The translations under genes were made by a program, and so were the position numbers. A model generated the notes under the pieces. It did no database searches. It had not been told where the DNA came from and saw only the letters and a list, made by a program, of their open reading frames with translations. A stretch of 48,894 bases of DNA from Alphaproteobacteria bacterium (GTDB taxonomy: Bacteria > Pseudomonadota > Alphaproteobacteria > UBA6615): the NCBI GenBank assembly GCA_028822385.1, contig JAPKDV010000003.1, forward strand, positions 1 through 48,894, read 5' to 3'. The stretch's first letter is position 1, and every line of letters starts with the position of its first letter. Below are positions 27,041-35,542 of the stretch, piece by piece.

Positions 27041-27571
27041 CTACTCATCCGAGCTCGCAATGCGGAGTTCGCGCGCCCGGGTCAAAATAGCATTCTCGAG
27101 GCTGGTTGAGGCGTTTCTGCCCGATTCCGCGCTCAGCCATTCGGACCGGTCGTCACGCTTTTGATGAAAAACGGCCACACGAACCCCGTCGGAGCGCAGC
27201 TCGCGGCTGAGAATATACACGGTCACCTTAAAGCGTTCGGACGGGCTTTCGGGCGGGGCATACCAGTCCGTAATGATCACCCCACCGAACGGGTCTGCTG
27301 AGGAAAGTGGTAGAAACGAAAGTGTGTCAAGTGACGCGCGCCAAAGAAACCCATTCACGCCGATCCCGCTGTTGGAATCCTCATTTTTAGAATCGCTATT
27401 ACCGAGCAGATTGATGTCGCCAAATAGCTTTCCACTTTCCTTGCGCAGTTTGTCTTTAAAACTATCGGTTTCAGGCGCCTGGCGCGAAATTCCCTCGCAA
27501 GCGGTTAGACCCAAGGCTGCAACGGTTATTATAATCCGCAGAAATTGGTTCGGCTTAAGGTTGGCGATCAT
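27041..27571 (-). CDS. DUF3576 lipoprotein
   Basis: This 176-residue protein carries a lipoprotein signal (FLRIIITVAALGLTAC, cysteine at about residue 25). The DUF3576 domain follows, with SGIGVNGFLWRASLDTLSFLPLSSADPFGGVIITDWYAPPESPSERFKVTVYILSRELRSDGVRVAVFHQ in segments typical of the family. The family is widespread in alphaproteobacteria and of unknown function, generally predicted to be in the outer membrane or periplasm. It lies about 100 bases upstream of leuS on the same strand and about 140 bases downstream of the porin terminator, so it likely has its own promoter. Confidence 0.88.
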   Translation of the reverse strand: MIANLKPNQFLRIIITVAALGLTACEGISRQAPETDSFKDKLRKESGKLFGDINLLGNSDSKNEDSNSGIGVNGFLWRASLDTLSFLPLSSADPFGGVIITDWYAPPESPSERFKVTVYILSRELRSDGVRVAVFHQKRDDRSEWLSAESGRNASTSLENAILTRARELRIASSDE

Positions 27572-27651
27572 GTTTTCGGTCCGGCGTTACGTGGATGTCC
27601 ACAAGATTCCTTGAGAGGCTTCTATCATTAAATTAGCAGAGAGTTGGGCAC

Positions 27652-27684
27652 AAAAAAACAGGGCGACAGAAAACTGTCGCCCTG
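27652..27684 (-). terminator. intrinsic terminator after the porin gene
   Basis: CAGGGCGACAG (27659-27669) pairs perfectly with CTGTCGCCCTG (27674-27684) around an AAAA loop. On the minus strand the hairpin is followed by seven T residues, 26 bases past the porin stop. It is a textbook terminator and fits a highly expressed gene. Confidence 0.95.
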
Positions 27685-27709
27685 CTTCGTATTCAAGCTA
27701 AGAAGAAGC

Positions 27710-28900
27710 CTAGAACATGAACATGTTGGTCAACATGAAGGCACGAGCATCGTTGTCGGTCGTGGCGCCAACGCCAGTTCCCCCAGATGCGTTATCATGC
27801 GAGATGAACTCGAGATCCGCACGTAGTAACCAACCGGGGGCTACAGTGTAACCAGCACCTAAGCCCATACGGTCCAGATTGGTGGACTCTGAGCCAGCAG
27901 CTGAAGTATTGGCGTTGTCCTTAGAGTGGTCCGTATACCAGGCGCTAATGCCCCACGGCCCAGCCTGATAACCAAGCGCAGCGCTCCACGTGTGACCCGC
28001 ATCTGCACCGTTGTCTTTGTTAACGGTCAGAATTCCGGTCTCGCCGAAGTCGGTGTAGTGCATGCCGAGGGTTACGCCGTTGAGGTCAAGACGACCGCCG
28101 ATGTTCCAGACGTTGACGTCCTCTTCATTAAGAGCAGCAACAACAGCACCACTTGCAGCAGCCTGTTCGTCATCGCCTTTCAGCATGACTGCAGACAATC
28201 CAACGCTTGCAGCATCGAACTTACCGGTATAGTTGACGCCGAGGCTGAGGAGATTTTCGCGATCACCATCGTTATCGGTGTCTGTAAGACCACCGGTACC
28301 GGAATTGATACCCGCATCCGGAGTGAATGATGCACCCAACTGGAAGCCCGAGAAACGAGGCGAGAAGTAGTTCACCTTCGTGGCATCGTTAGTGATGACC
28401 GTGCTCCAATCAGAACGGGCGCCCATAGCTTCACCACCGAACCCGCCGAAGCCGGTCAAGTTTAGGCCGAGACCACCCAGCGGTCCGCCGAGACCTTTAT
28501 GGGCATTCTGCGAGCCGATTTGCATACGGTTGACTGCATCATCCTGATCGCCCAGTTCTAGGCGGCCCCAAGAATCGGCAGATAGGAATGCAAAAGCTTC
28601 GTCAGCTGCTGATCCGTCGGAACCGCCGGCGTTCAGCTCAAGGGAGACGCCGTAGGTGATGCCGTTGTCAGCAGTGTTACGTGCATTGATGTAAGCTTCC
28701 GTCTCGTTGACTGCAAAACGATAGCCACGGCCACGGCCAGTGGAGACGTCTGCGTCGACCATGCTGGCAGAGAACCAAAGCGTACCACCGAGGGTTACTT
28801 CCATTGAAGTCATACGTGAGTTAACCGGACCGGCACTTGCTGGTGCTGCGAGAAGGGCAGCGCCTACGAGAGCGGAGCTGGCAAGAAGTGCTTTTTTCAT
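27710..28900 (-). CDS. general porin (outer membrane beta-barrel)
   Basis: The ATG at 28900 is preceded by GGAGG at nine bases and opens a classical signal peptide (MKKALLASSALVGAALLAAP, cleaved after ASA), giving 396 residues. The ATG at 28936 would put twelve unlikely residues before it. The mature protein is acidic and rich in glycine, asparagine and aromatic alternation, with strands such as VTLGGTLWFSASMVD, YINARNTADNGITYGVSLELNAG and WGRLELGDQDDAVNRM. It ends MLTNMFMF, with the terminal phenylalanine used by the BAM complex. It should form a 16-strand trimeric porin for small solutes, as in other alphaproteobacteria. A strong terminator follows it. Confidence 0.92.
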   Translation of the reverse strand: MKKALLASSALVGAALLAAPASAGPVNSRMTSMEVTLGGTLWFSASMVDADVSTGRGRGYRFAVNETEAYINARNTADNGITYGVSLELNAGGSDGSAADEAFAFLSADSWGRLELGDQDDAVNRMQIGSQNAHKGLGGPLGGLGLNLTGFGGFGGEAMGARSDWSTVITNDATKVNYFSPRFSGFQLGASFTPDAGINSGTGGLTDTDNDGDRENLLSLGVNYTGKFDAASVGLSAVMLKGDDEQAAASGAVVAALNEEDVNVWNIGGRLDLNGVTLGMHYTDFGETGILTVNKDNGADAGHTWSAALGYQAGPWGISAWYTDHSKDNANTSAAGSESTNLDRMGLGAGYTVAPGWLLRADLEFISHDNASGGTGVGATTDNDARAFMLTNMFMF

Positions 28901-29022
28901 TGTATCCAACCTCCAAAAACATGGACTTGCGCCCATGTTGTGACCCCTGAGGGGCCTGATTTAAGGCTCGTAACCTCGGCGCCTAAGCGACGCCACGTAA
29001 GGATTATCAAAACCTAGAGGTA

Positions 29023-29051
29023 ATACAACCTTGCACGATCGCCTGTTGCAA
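29023..29051 (-). promoter_or_regulatory. possible porin promoter
   Basis: In the 313-base gap upstream of the porin, TTGCAA (29046-29051 on the minus strand) and TTGTAT (29023-29028) are 17 bases apart. The -10 match is poor, so this is only a candidate. It would leave a leader of about 115 bases containing a CCCCTGAGGGG hairpin. Nothing else is recognised in this gap. Confidence 0.25.
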
Positions 29052-29213
29052 CAAGTTCCGTGACTGGTCTGGCGCGATTATGTGCAGACTGTGGCAAATA
29101 AAACACACTTGGTAAGTCCCCGGAACACCGGCGTTCTTCTGCCCGGCCAACCACTTTGCCACATGTGGGATTTTAATTCAGGTGGTTTTGGAATTCCTGC
29201 AGGGCTTGGTGGA

Positions 29214-30413
29214 CTATTTCGGGGATAGGACCCGCATACCGACAAGGTCCCGGACTAATTTACTACAGGAATCCGCAGGCATCGTAGGAAAAGCTGCGGC
29301 CAGCTCATGGCCGGAAAAGTCGCGTTTTTTAAGTATCCACGCGACTTGGTCGACCACGCCCTCAGGAATAGGTACGCTGCCTTTGGCGCTTTGTAGGATC
29401 GAATGCCCGTCCTTACGAAGCATCTTTAGGCCTGAAGCGCTGATAGAAAAACGGTCCGTTGGATCGGCCTCGAGTGCGCTGTCGGGCAAATTAAACCCGC
29501 CGCGGTGGTACTGAAACGTGTCCTGGAATCTCTCAATCCCTGACCAGACATCTTCGGAACGGCTGATTTCCGACAGGCGGGTGACCATTGAATCTATCCA
29601 CTGGCGCGTGTCGTTGCTGTCGCTCGGAATATTCTGACGGAACAGCGGCTCTGTCATGGCGCGCTCAAACAACAGCGACAGGACATCAAAGCCAACGATG
29701 TGGGTCACGCCGAACGAAATATGTATGCAGCCGTCACTCGATGCCAGGGCGTCATGATACAGACCGCGCGGGATATACAAGACATCCCCGGGCTTCAAGG
29801 TAACCTCTTGCGCCACCTCGCCACGGTTCTTTAGGTGATATTCTTCATCTAGGGATAGGAAGGCATCATTGGCTATGGGGCTGTCGAGCCGCCCCTCATA
29901 AATACGCCAGACCTTCTCGCCCGCGACATGCAGGGCGAAAACCTCGTGGGTGTCGAAATGGGTTGGGAAAGCCTGATGTTGATCCCAGGAACAGTAAAGA
30001 TTGCTCTGAACCTTGCCGCCCAACCGGCTTTCCATCGCGTTTGCTGCCGAAATCAGGCCCGGGGTGAGTGTATCAATGTCGTTAGCCACGATTGAGGCGC
30101 CACGCCGTAGCCAGCTTTTGACCTTCCCGGCGTCGGGTTGCGGGCCCATCAGACCGTTTCGATCGATCGCTTGCCGACAATACTGATCCACCAGGACAGG
30201 TTTAGTATCAAGAAAGAGTTTCAGACTGTGTGGGCTCCAGATGGCCGTCATGTTTAGGAGCCGGTTTAGGGTATCCCACGTCATGACGTCATCGAGCTTG
30301 TCGGGCGACGATGCTTTTATATGAAGGGGTTTCTTGTCGTGGTATTCGGCAAAGAAAACATCTTCCCCCATAGGTGCGATCAGGTCCGCGAAGGATTTAA
30401 TTTGGTTTGGCAT
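29214..30413 (-). CDS. JmjC/cupin-4 domain oxygenase
   Basis: From the ATG at 30413 the product has 399 residues; an in-frame ATG at 30449 is possible, and neither start has a clear ribosome site. It begins with FADLIAPMGEDVFFAEYHDKKPLHI, typical of Cupin_4 proteins. The iron-binding triad is visible: HFD in FPTHFDTHEVFALHVAGEKVWRIY (about residues 150-175) and the distal histidine in PGDVLYIPRGLYHDAL (about 220). These proteins are 2-oxoglutarate/Fe(II) oxygenases; bacterial members such as YcfD hydroxylate a ribosomal protein. The C-terminal half is probably the winged-helix dimerisation region. The substrate here is unknown. It is divergent from yggS. Confidence 0.85.
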   Translation of the reverse strand: MPNQIKSFADLIAPMGEDVFFAEYHDKKPLHIKASSPDKLDDVMTWDTLNRLLNMTAIWSPHSLKLFLDTKPVLVDQYCRQAIDRNGLMGPQPDAGKVKSWLRRGASIVANDIDTLTPGLISAANAMESRLGGKVQSNLYCSWDQHQAFPTHFDTHEVFALHVAGEKVWRIYEGRLDSPIANDAFLSLDEEYHLKNRGEVAQEVTLKPGDVLYIPRGLYHDALASSDGCIHISFGVTHIVGFDVLSLLFERAMTEPLFRQNIPSDSNDTRQWIDSMVTRLSEISRSEDVWSGIERFQDTFQYHRGGFNLPDSALEADPTDRFSISASGLKMLRKDGHSILQSAKGSVPIPEGVVDQVAWILKKRDFSGHELAAAFPTMPADSCSKLVRDLVGMRVLSPK

Positions 30414-30504
30414 AATTTGTTTATAATACGTTTGCTGCGTCGCGAACATTGATATGACACAACTTTATGACACAACTTAATGCCTCGTTTGGCCGGGTAG
30501 AACT

Positions 30505-31188
30505 GTGATGACTGTAGAACGTGAAATTGCCGACAATCTTCAGACCGTGCGTGGGAACACGGCAACGGCGGCGGCGCGCGCCGGACGTGCGGCGGCGTCC
30601 GTCACGGTGGTGGCGGTTAGCAAATCCCAGCCCGATGAGCGGATTGCAGCAGCTCTGACGGCGGGGCAGCTGGTGTTCGGCGAAAATCGCGTTCAGGAGG
30701 CACAAACCCATTGGCTAGAACGTAGAGACGTCGTCCCGGGACTAGAGCTTCACCTCGTGGGGCCTTTGCAGACTAATAAGGTAAAAGATGCAGTGGCGCT
30801 GTTCGACGTGATCCAGACGGTCGACCGCCCCAAGCTTGCTGAACATTTGGCGCGTACATTTGATGCTCTTGGGGTGCCACGTCGCTGTTTCGTGCAGATT
30901 AACACAGGCGAAGAGGCCCAGAAAGCAGGTGTCGCGCCAGCTGAGGCGGATGACTTCATCGCCACATGCCGCAAGCTCGAACTGCCGATTGTAGGCTTGA
31001 TGTGTATTCCACCGGCTGACGCGCCTGTGGCGCCGCATTTTGCGCTTTTGCGCAGGATCGCCGAACGCAACGACATAGTGTCACTTAGCATGGGTATGTC
31101 TGCTGACTATGAAGCCGCGGCGGAATTGGGTGCAACCCATGTACGGGTTGGCCGTGGCGTGTTCGGGGAGCGTGCGCCGCGCGCCTAA
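30505..31188 (+). CDS. yggS: YggS/PROSC-type pyridoxal phosphate homeostasis protein
   Basis: This 227-residue protein is a PLP-binding alpha/beta barrel of the YggS (PLPHP) family, which keeps pyridoxal phosphate and amino-acid pools balanced. The PLP lysine is in VTVVAVSKSQPDERI (about residue 36). Other marks are LVFGENRVQEAQ, LELHLVGPLQTNKVKDAV, CFVQINTGEEAQKAGVAP, and GLMCIPPADAPVAPHF followed by LSMGMSADYEAAAELGATHVRVGRGVFGER. The start is GTG at 30505 or ATG at 30508. The stop overlaps the end of the convergent L,D-transpeptidase gene by four bases. Confidence 0.95.
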   Translation: MMTVEREIADNLQTVRGNTATAAARAGRAAASVTVVAVSKSQPDERIAAALTAGQLVFGENRVQEAQTHWLERRDVVPGLELHLVGPLQTNKVKDAVALFDVIQTVDRPKLAEHLARTFDALGVPRRCFVQINTGEEAQKAGVAPAEADDFIATCRKLELPIVGLMCIPPADAPVAPHFALLRRIAERNDIVSLSMGMSADYEAAAELGATHVRVGRGVFGERAPRA

Positions 31189-31697
31189 GTGGCCATAATC
31201 TCAAGACAGCTGTTTGCGTCCAGCACCGCGACCAATTTGTTGAGTGCATCGCCTTGAATCGCAACGCAGCCTTCCGTGGGTCTGAAGTCCGGGTTTGCAA
31301 TATGCAGGAAGATTGCACTTCCCTTATGGGGAATGACGGGATCGTCGTTGTGGCCGAGGATGACCACTAGGTCATAGACATGATCGTCGCGCCACAAGGC
31401 TTCAGCGGATGCCCGGTAGGGCAATTTTACGGGACGATTGTAATTGTCGTCTTTGGGCGCGTCGCACCATCCGTCATCGGGCGTTATGACGTTTATAGGT
31501 AGGGCTGTGTCGGGTCGGGCTATCCTATCAGCGCGATACCAAATTGCACGCAGCTGGAATCTGCCTGCGGGGGTGACCCCGTCGCCTTCGCGCTTCTGTA
31601 ACTGAATGCCGGCTGGGCCAAGCGCGCAGGGGAATATTTCAGCACCGGCAACAAGGGTGCCGCGGTGGCCGTTTGTAACTAGGACGCGGATATTCAT
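31185..31697 (-). CDS. L,D-transpeptidase family protein (YkuD domain)
   Basis: The 170-residue protein matches the small YkuD-domain family (also called DUF/ErfK-like) without a signal peptide. It has GREGDGVTPAG-like QKREGDGVTPAGRFQLRAIWYR and WCDAPKDDNYNRPVKLPY. HDVYDLVVILGHND and IFLHIANPDFRPTEGCVAI follow, with the catalytic histidine and cysteine of the H...S/T-x-G-C motif. YkuD enzymes form 3-3 crosslinks or attach lipoprotein to peptidoglycan, but this cytoplasmic-looking short subgroup is not well characterised. The 230 bases upstream (31698-31927) hold no gene I can support. Confidence 0.9.
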   Translation of the reverse strand: MNIRVLVTNGHRGTLVAGAEIFPCALGPAGIQLQKREGDGVTPAGRFQLRAIWYRADRIARPDTALPINVITPDDGWCDAPKDDNYNRPVKLPYRASAEALWRDDHVYDLVVILGHNDDPVIPHKGSAIFLHIANPDFRPTEGCVAIQGDALNKLVAVLDANSCLEIMAT

Positions 31698-31927
31698 GGA
31701 TTTTATCTATAGGGCGCGTCAGATTGGTGTAAAAATCGGCGCAGGATACACTTTAACTGAGGGCGGTGCCCAAAAATTCTAAGACCATAAATCTGGATCC
31801 AAGTGTTGTTGAAGCGGTCATAGCTGCAGATATGAATGTAAGCATCGCGTCGCGCTATAAAAGCACTAAACCCTAAACCATCATTTGGTTACAATGAGAT
31901 ATATATGGTTAATAAACTGCCCGCGGC

Positions 31928-33052
31928 TTAGTACAAATGACCGGCACGGTCCTTCTTTGTCGCTAGATAGAATTCGTTGTGCACATTGGATGGGAAGGCG
32001 TGGGGAACTCTATCACTGACGGTGATATCTAGCTCAAGTAATGCTGCGACCTTATCCGGATTGTTGGTCATCAGACGCACATCTGAAATATCCAACTGGT
32101 GTAGCATTTCCGCCGCTGGACGGTAGATCCGCTCGTCTGCGTCAAACCCGAGCTGCTGATTGGCGTCGATGGTATCGAAACCCTCATCCTGAAGGGTATA
32201 GGCCCGAAGTTTGTTGACCAAGCCGATACCGCGGCCTTCTTGGGCAAGATACAGTACGATGCCGCCGCCTTGTTTGCCTATCTCCGCGATCGCGCCGCGC
32301 AGCTGGTCGCCGCAATCGCAGCGTAGACTACCCAGCAGATCCCCGGTGAAGCATTCTGAATGAAGGCGCACGAGCACGGGTTTCGAGTGATCCGGCTTGC
32401 CTATCACAAGAGCCAGATGTTCTCGCCCACCATCCGTCGGGCGGAAGGCGATAATTTCCACATCTTCACTAACCTCGAGTGGCACACGTGCTTGGCCCAC
32501 ACGTACCAGGGTGCGGGCCTCAATCTCCTGATAGTTGAGCACATGGTCGAGCTCAACGGTCAGGAGCGCCTGATTTTCCGCCCAGGCGGAGAGATATTCC
32601 AGCCGCTCTGCGGGGACGGGGGCAACCACTGCGGCGGGCAACAGGCAGGCCAGCTTGAGCAGTTCGATCGCGCCAGTTTCGGCCGTGCCGGGTAAGGTTG
32701 TCGGATTGATATCTGAGATAGAGACCGGTGCGGGCGGTGGTCCGGATTGGGGGCTGGCGGGGTCAGCCATCATACGCACAGTGTCCGCGGTAATACCGCC
32801 TGCCAGAGAAAGGCGCACCGCCCCTTCAGCCTGTTCGGTCAGGTTGAGCAGGGCTGCGCGGCGCGCGGTCAGCAACAGGGCTGGAGTTGATTTGGAGAGG
32901 CTCGAAATGCGCGCGAGATAGGCGGCCGTTGTACCTTCAGCTGCCTGAACGAGAAGGGCGTGGTCATCGGCAAGCAGTACGATAGTGGCACCGCGGCGTA
33001 GATCGCCGATGGCTCGTTCAACAGGTTGCAGGGTATTTGGCAGCTGGCTCAT
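31928..33052 (-). CDS. ribA: GTP cyclohydrolase II with RibB-like N-terminal domain
   Basis: RibA opens the imidazole ring of GTP in the first step of riboflavin synthesis. From the ATG at 33052 the protein has 374 residues; an ATG at 33100 would add 16 unlikely residues. The C-terminal catalytic half has VRLHSECFTGDLLGSLRCDCGDQL with three zinc cysteines, GGIVLYLAQEGRGIGLVNKLRAYTLQDEGFDTIDANQQLGF, and the end DVRLMTNNPDKV. The first 150 residues look like a degenerate DHBP synthase fold: RRGATIVLLADDHALLVQAAEGTTA lacks the DDEDRENEGD catalytic acids. It is alone, with no FMN riboswitch seen upstream. Confidence 0.92.
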   Translation of the reverse strand: MSQLPNTLQPVERAIGDLRRGATIVLLADDHALLVQAAEGTTAAYLARISSLSKSTPALLLTARRAALLNLTEQAEGAVRLSLAGGITADTVRMMADPASPQSGPPPAPVSISDINPTTLPGTAETGAIELLKLACLLPAAVVAPVPAERLEYLSAWAENQALLTVELDHVLNYQEIEARTLVRVGQARVPLEVSEDVEIIAFRPTDGGREHLALVIGKPDHSKPVLVRLHSECFTGDLLGSLRCDCGDQLRGAIAEIGKQGGGIVLYLAQEGRGIGLVNKLRAYTLQDEGFDTIDANQQLGFDADERIYRPAAEMLHQLDISDVRLMTNNPDKVAALLELDITVSDRVPHAFPSNVHNEFYLATKKDRAGHLY

Positions 33053-33243
33053 GATCACTGGGCAACAGAGGAAACAGGCCTGAATATGCGCCAAGCCCAA
33101 GCGCGCGGCAATGGGGGTTAAACGACAAAGACACCGTTCGCGCTCTCCGGAACGTGATAGAATATGATAACCTTAAGACACCCGTACCCTCTTGTTTTAA
33201 AGTTCTATGATGCCACGTCTGTGAATGACCGGAGGGCACAATC

Positions 33244-33526
33244 ATGACTCAGGCAATCTGGAACGTCGTCGTCCTCGCTGAAAGCGAGATCTATGAAAGC
33301 GCAGACGAAAATATCTACTTTCCGCTGTTTGAGTTTAACCGTGAGTATTTCGACGAAACCACGAAGACTAGGGGCTGTCCGTGGAAAGGCCCACACAATA
33401 TTTTGCGTTTTGCGTGAGCGGCGAGAAAAGAGCGGCGTGGCGTGGTACTATCTGGGCTCTGAATTGGCGGCAGAGAATATTCGCGACGATATCGTGTTTT
33501 GGGCCAGCGCTCAGGTGGGGGCATAG
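33244..33526 (+). pseudogene. DUF427 family gene interrupted by a 7-base duplication
   Basis: The reading frame starts at ATG 33244 with an excellent ribosome site (GGAGGG) and encodes AIWNVVVLAESEIYE, YFPLFEFNREYFDE and the family motif CPWKG. It then stops at TGA 33415-33417. The rest of the family, SGVAWYYLGSELAAENI and VFWASAQVGA, continues in the next frame to TAG at 33524-33526. The shift lies at a tandem duplication TTTTGCG-TTTTGCG (33401-33414). Removing one copy restores a single frame of 91 codons, the usual length. DUF427 proteins are small beta-barrel proteins of unknown function. The break may be a true mutation or an assembly error. Confidence 0.85.
33401..33414 (+). repeat. 7-base tandem duplication causing a frameshift
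   Basis: Two adjacent copies of TTTTGCG lie in the DUF427 gene. Seven is not a multiple of three, so one extra copy shifts the frame by one base. Confidence 0.9.
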
Positions 33527-33538
33527 GCGACGCCGGGG

Positions 33539-34273
33539 ATGATGACAGGTCAAAAAGCAATGAGTTTGGTGGGAACAAAAGCATCGACGGGCAAGAAGAT
33601 CCTGCTGATCGATGCTGACGATGCACTGCGCGATTTGCTCTCTGAGCAGCTGCGGCTGAACGAAGAGTTTGTCACCACAGAATCGGCGAGCGCTACAGAT
33701 GCGCTGGATGTTACCAAGGGTGAATATTTTGATGCGATCCTGCTCGATGTAGGCTTGCCGGATATGGATGGGCGCGAAGTCTGCCGTCTGATGCGCCAAA
33801 ACGGGGTTAGGGCCCCGATCATTATGTTGACCGGACATGACACCGACACCGATGCCGATCAGATCCTAGGGCTCGATGCCGGAGCTAATGACTATATTGC
33901 TAAACCGTTTCGTTTAAATGTGCTGCTGGCGCGTTTGCGCGCTCAAATGCGGCAGCACGAACTTAGCGAAGACGCCGTCTTTATTATCGAGCCCTACACG
34001 TTCCGGCCGGCCCAGAAAATCATGGTCGGTGCAGATGAACGCAAGGTGCGCCTAACTGAAAAAGAAAGCGCCATCCTCAAATATATGTATCGCGCTGGCA
34101 GCAAGGTTGTCAGCCGCGATGCTCTTCTGGGCGAAGTCTGGGGCTACAATGCCGGGGTCACCACGCACACGCTGGAAACCCATGTCTATCGATTGCGTCA
34201 GAAGATCGAAGCCAATCCTTCGGATGCACAAATTCTGGTCACAGAGGCCGGCGGCTACAAACTGGTTAGGTAG
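33539..34273 (+). CDS. OmpR/PhoB-type response regulator
   Basis: The 244-residue protein has a receiver domain (about residues 20-135): KILLIDADDALRDLLSEQL with the acidic pair, ILLDVGLPDMDGREVCRLM with the phosphorylatable aspartate, IIMLTGHDTD with the threonine, and YIAKPFRLNVLLARLRAQ with the lysine. The C-terminal winged-helix domain has VRLTEKESAILKYMYRAG, VVSRDALLGEVWGYNAGVTTHTLETHVYRLRQKIE and EAGGYKLVR. It is an orphan: no histidine kinase is nearby, and the convergent neighbour is an MFS gene 15 bases away. Similar orphan regulators are conserved in Rhodospirillales; the target genes are unknown. Confidence 0.93.
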   Translation: MMTGQKAMSLVGTKASTGKKILLIDADDALRDLLSEQLRLNEEFVTTESASATDALDVTKGEYFDAILLDVGLPDMDGREVCRLMRQNGVRAPIIMLTGHDTDTDADQILGLDAGANDYIAKPFRLNVLLARLRAQMRQHELSEDAVFIIEPYTFRPAQKIMVGADERKVRLTEKESAILKYMYRAGSKVVSRDALLGEVWGYNAGVTTHTLETHVYRLRQKIEANPSDAQILVTEAGGYKLVR

Positions 34274-34288
34274 AAGGCGGGATGGGTT

Positions 34289-35542
34289 TCAGGAAGGTTT
34301 GCTGTGCACAGCGCGCATCTGGCCCCCAAATAGTATTGTCCCGGCCATTGTGGCTATTGCCATTACAGCAAAGGTGTATGGAACGGAGTTCCAGTTACCA
34401 GTTATCTCAAACGCCGCCGCGGCGATGAGCGGACCTGCGAGTATACCTAGGTAGCGCCCGGTCAGGACTACCGCAAAAGCGTCGGTTCCTGCACGATGCG
34501 CGCCCAGGAGGGTTGATGGTAGTGCCCAAAGTGATGTTGGCGTAAGGCCTGCCGCAATGCCCCAAACTATTAAACTTGCGAGACCGATTGCAGGCTCGCC
34601 GGCAAATGGGATCATTAACCAACCGAGGGTCTGTAGGCCTAGCGCCATAGTCAGAAGTTTAATCACGCCGAGGCCGGTTTTTAGGAGTACACCACCGAGA
34701 AGTGCGAAGATCAGCAACACTACGACTGGGATCTGGTTCGTTAAAACTGCTCCGTCGGCCGTAAACCCGCGCACATCGACGAGATAAACTGTCAGCCATG
34801 TGAAATAGGCCGTGAACTGCGCCTGCCAGAGGAAGAACAGTATCGCAGCAAGCCACAATGCTCGGCTTTCCGGCTTTGTCATCGGTGAGGCAGTTGTTGG
34901 CCCCTTGTCTGGACTTGTATTTGCGGATTGTGAGCGGGGTACTGAAGCAAGGCCAGGAACTTTGCCCTTTGCGAGGATATAGCCAGTCCACAAAGCCATC
35001 AGGATGGTTACCAGTGCACCGAACACCCAGACTGGCTGCCAGGAACCAGCAGCAACAGATGGTTGGGCGACGATATTGGCCACCAACTGTCCGACGGGGA
35101 TCCAGGTCGCCTGAGCCGCAATGATGATAGGCAGATGTTTGGGGCCGGCGCTCATATTGGCGAAGGCGGGCATACAGACCGCTAGGACTGCCGCGCCAAA
35201 CCCTTCGATAGTGCGCGAAAACAGCATAATATAGCTACTTTCCGGCCAGCCCAGCCCTATGGCGGTACCAGCTAGCATTAGCGCAAAGGCTGCAAACAGA
35301 TATTGTTTTGCCCCGTTCTGCCGGATCCCGCGCCCGATACGGACACTAACGAGCATGCCGGCAACGGCGAAAATTGACATGAAACCGCCTGCCGAATAGG
35401 TCCCGTAGCCATAAAGTTCGAACATCACCGGAAGTACCGGCGGCACCTTGAATTGAAAATAGGCTGCGATGAATCCCAGTACGATGCCGTAGGAAACGCC
35501 TGTCCAGTTGGTGTCCGTAGTCTGTGTGGCGAGGTAAGGCAT
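34289..35542 (-). CDS. MFS transporter (CynX/NimT-like)
   Basis: The 417-residue protein has about twelve hydrophobic helices with a central cytoplasmic loop (KGKVPGLASVPRSQSANTSPDKGPTTASPMTKPE, split here in prose at residues 200-235). The first half shows SVRIGRGIRQNGAKQYLFAAFALM in the helix 2-3 loop, an MFS-type basic signature, and AVCMPAFANMSAGPKHLPIII. The family includes cyanate and nitroimidazole exporters and many unassigned anion transporters. The substrate cannot be told. It is monocistronic, convergent with the response regulator, and has the long AT-rich gap upstream of its start. Confidence 0.88.
   Translation of the reverse strand: MPYLATQTTDTNWTGVSYGIVLGFIAAYFQFKVPPVLPVMFELYGYGTYSAGGFMSIFAVAGMLVSVRIGRGIRQNGAKQYLFAAFALMLAGTAIGLGWPESSYIMLFSRTIEGFGAAVLAVCMPAFANMSAGPKHLPIIIAAQATWIPVGQLVANIVAQPSVAAGSWQPVWVFGALVTILMALWTGYILAKGKVPGLASVPRSQSANTSPDKGPTTASPMTKPESRALWLAAILFFLWQAQFTAYFTWLTVYLVDVRGFTADGAVLTNQIPVVVLLIFALLGGVLLKTGLGVIKLLTMALGLQTLGWLMIPFAGEPAIGLASLIVWGIAAGLTPTSLWALPSTLLGAHRAGTDAFAVVLTGRYLGILAGPLIAAAAFEITGNWNSVPYTFAVMAIATMAGTILFGGQMRAVHSKPS

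Noticed and set aside
31698-31927. Small RNA or small gene between the L,D-transpeptidase gene and ribA
   Set aside because: Only a short AACCA/TGGTT inverted repeat and very short frames are seen; nothing supports a defined element.
33053-33243. FMN riboswitch upstream of ribA
   Set aside because: The conserved FMN aptamer segments are not present in this region.
33293-33526. Separate 77-codon gene starting at 33293
   Set aside because: Its first 40 codons are out of frame with the DUF427 sequence; only its second half is meaningful and belongs to the frameshifted DUF427 gene.
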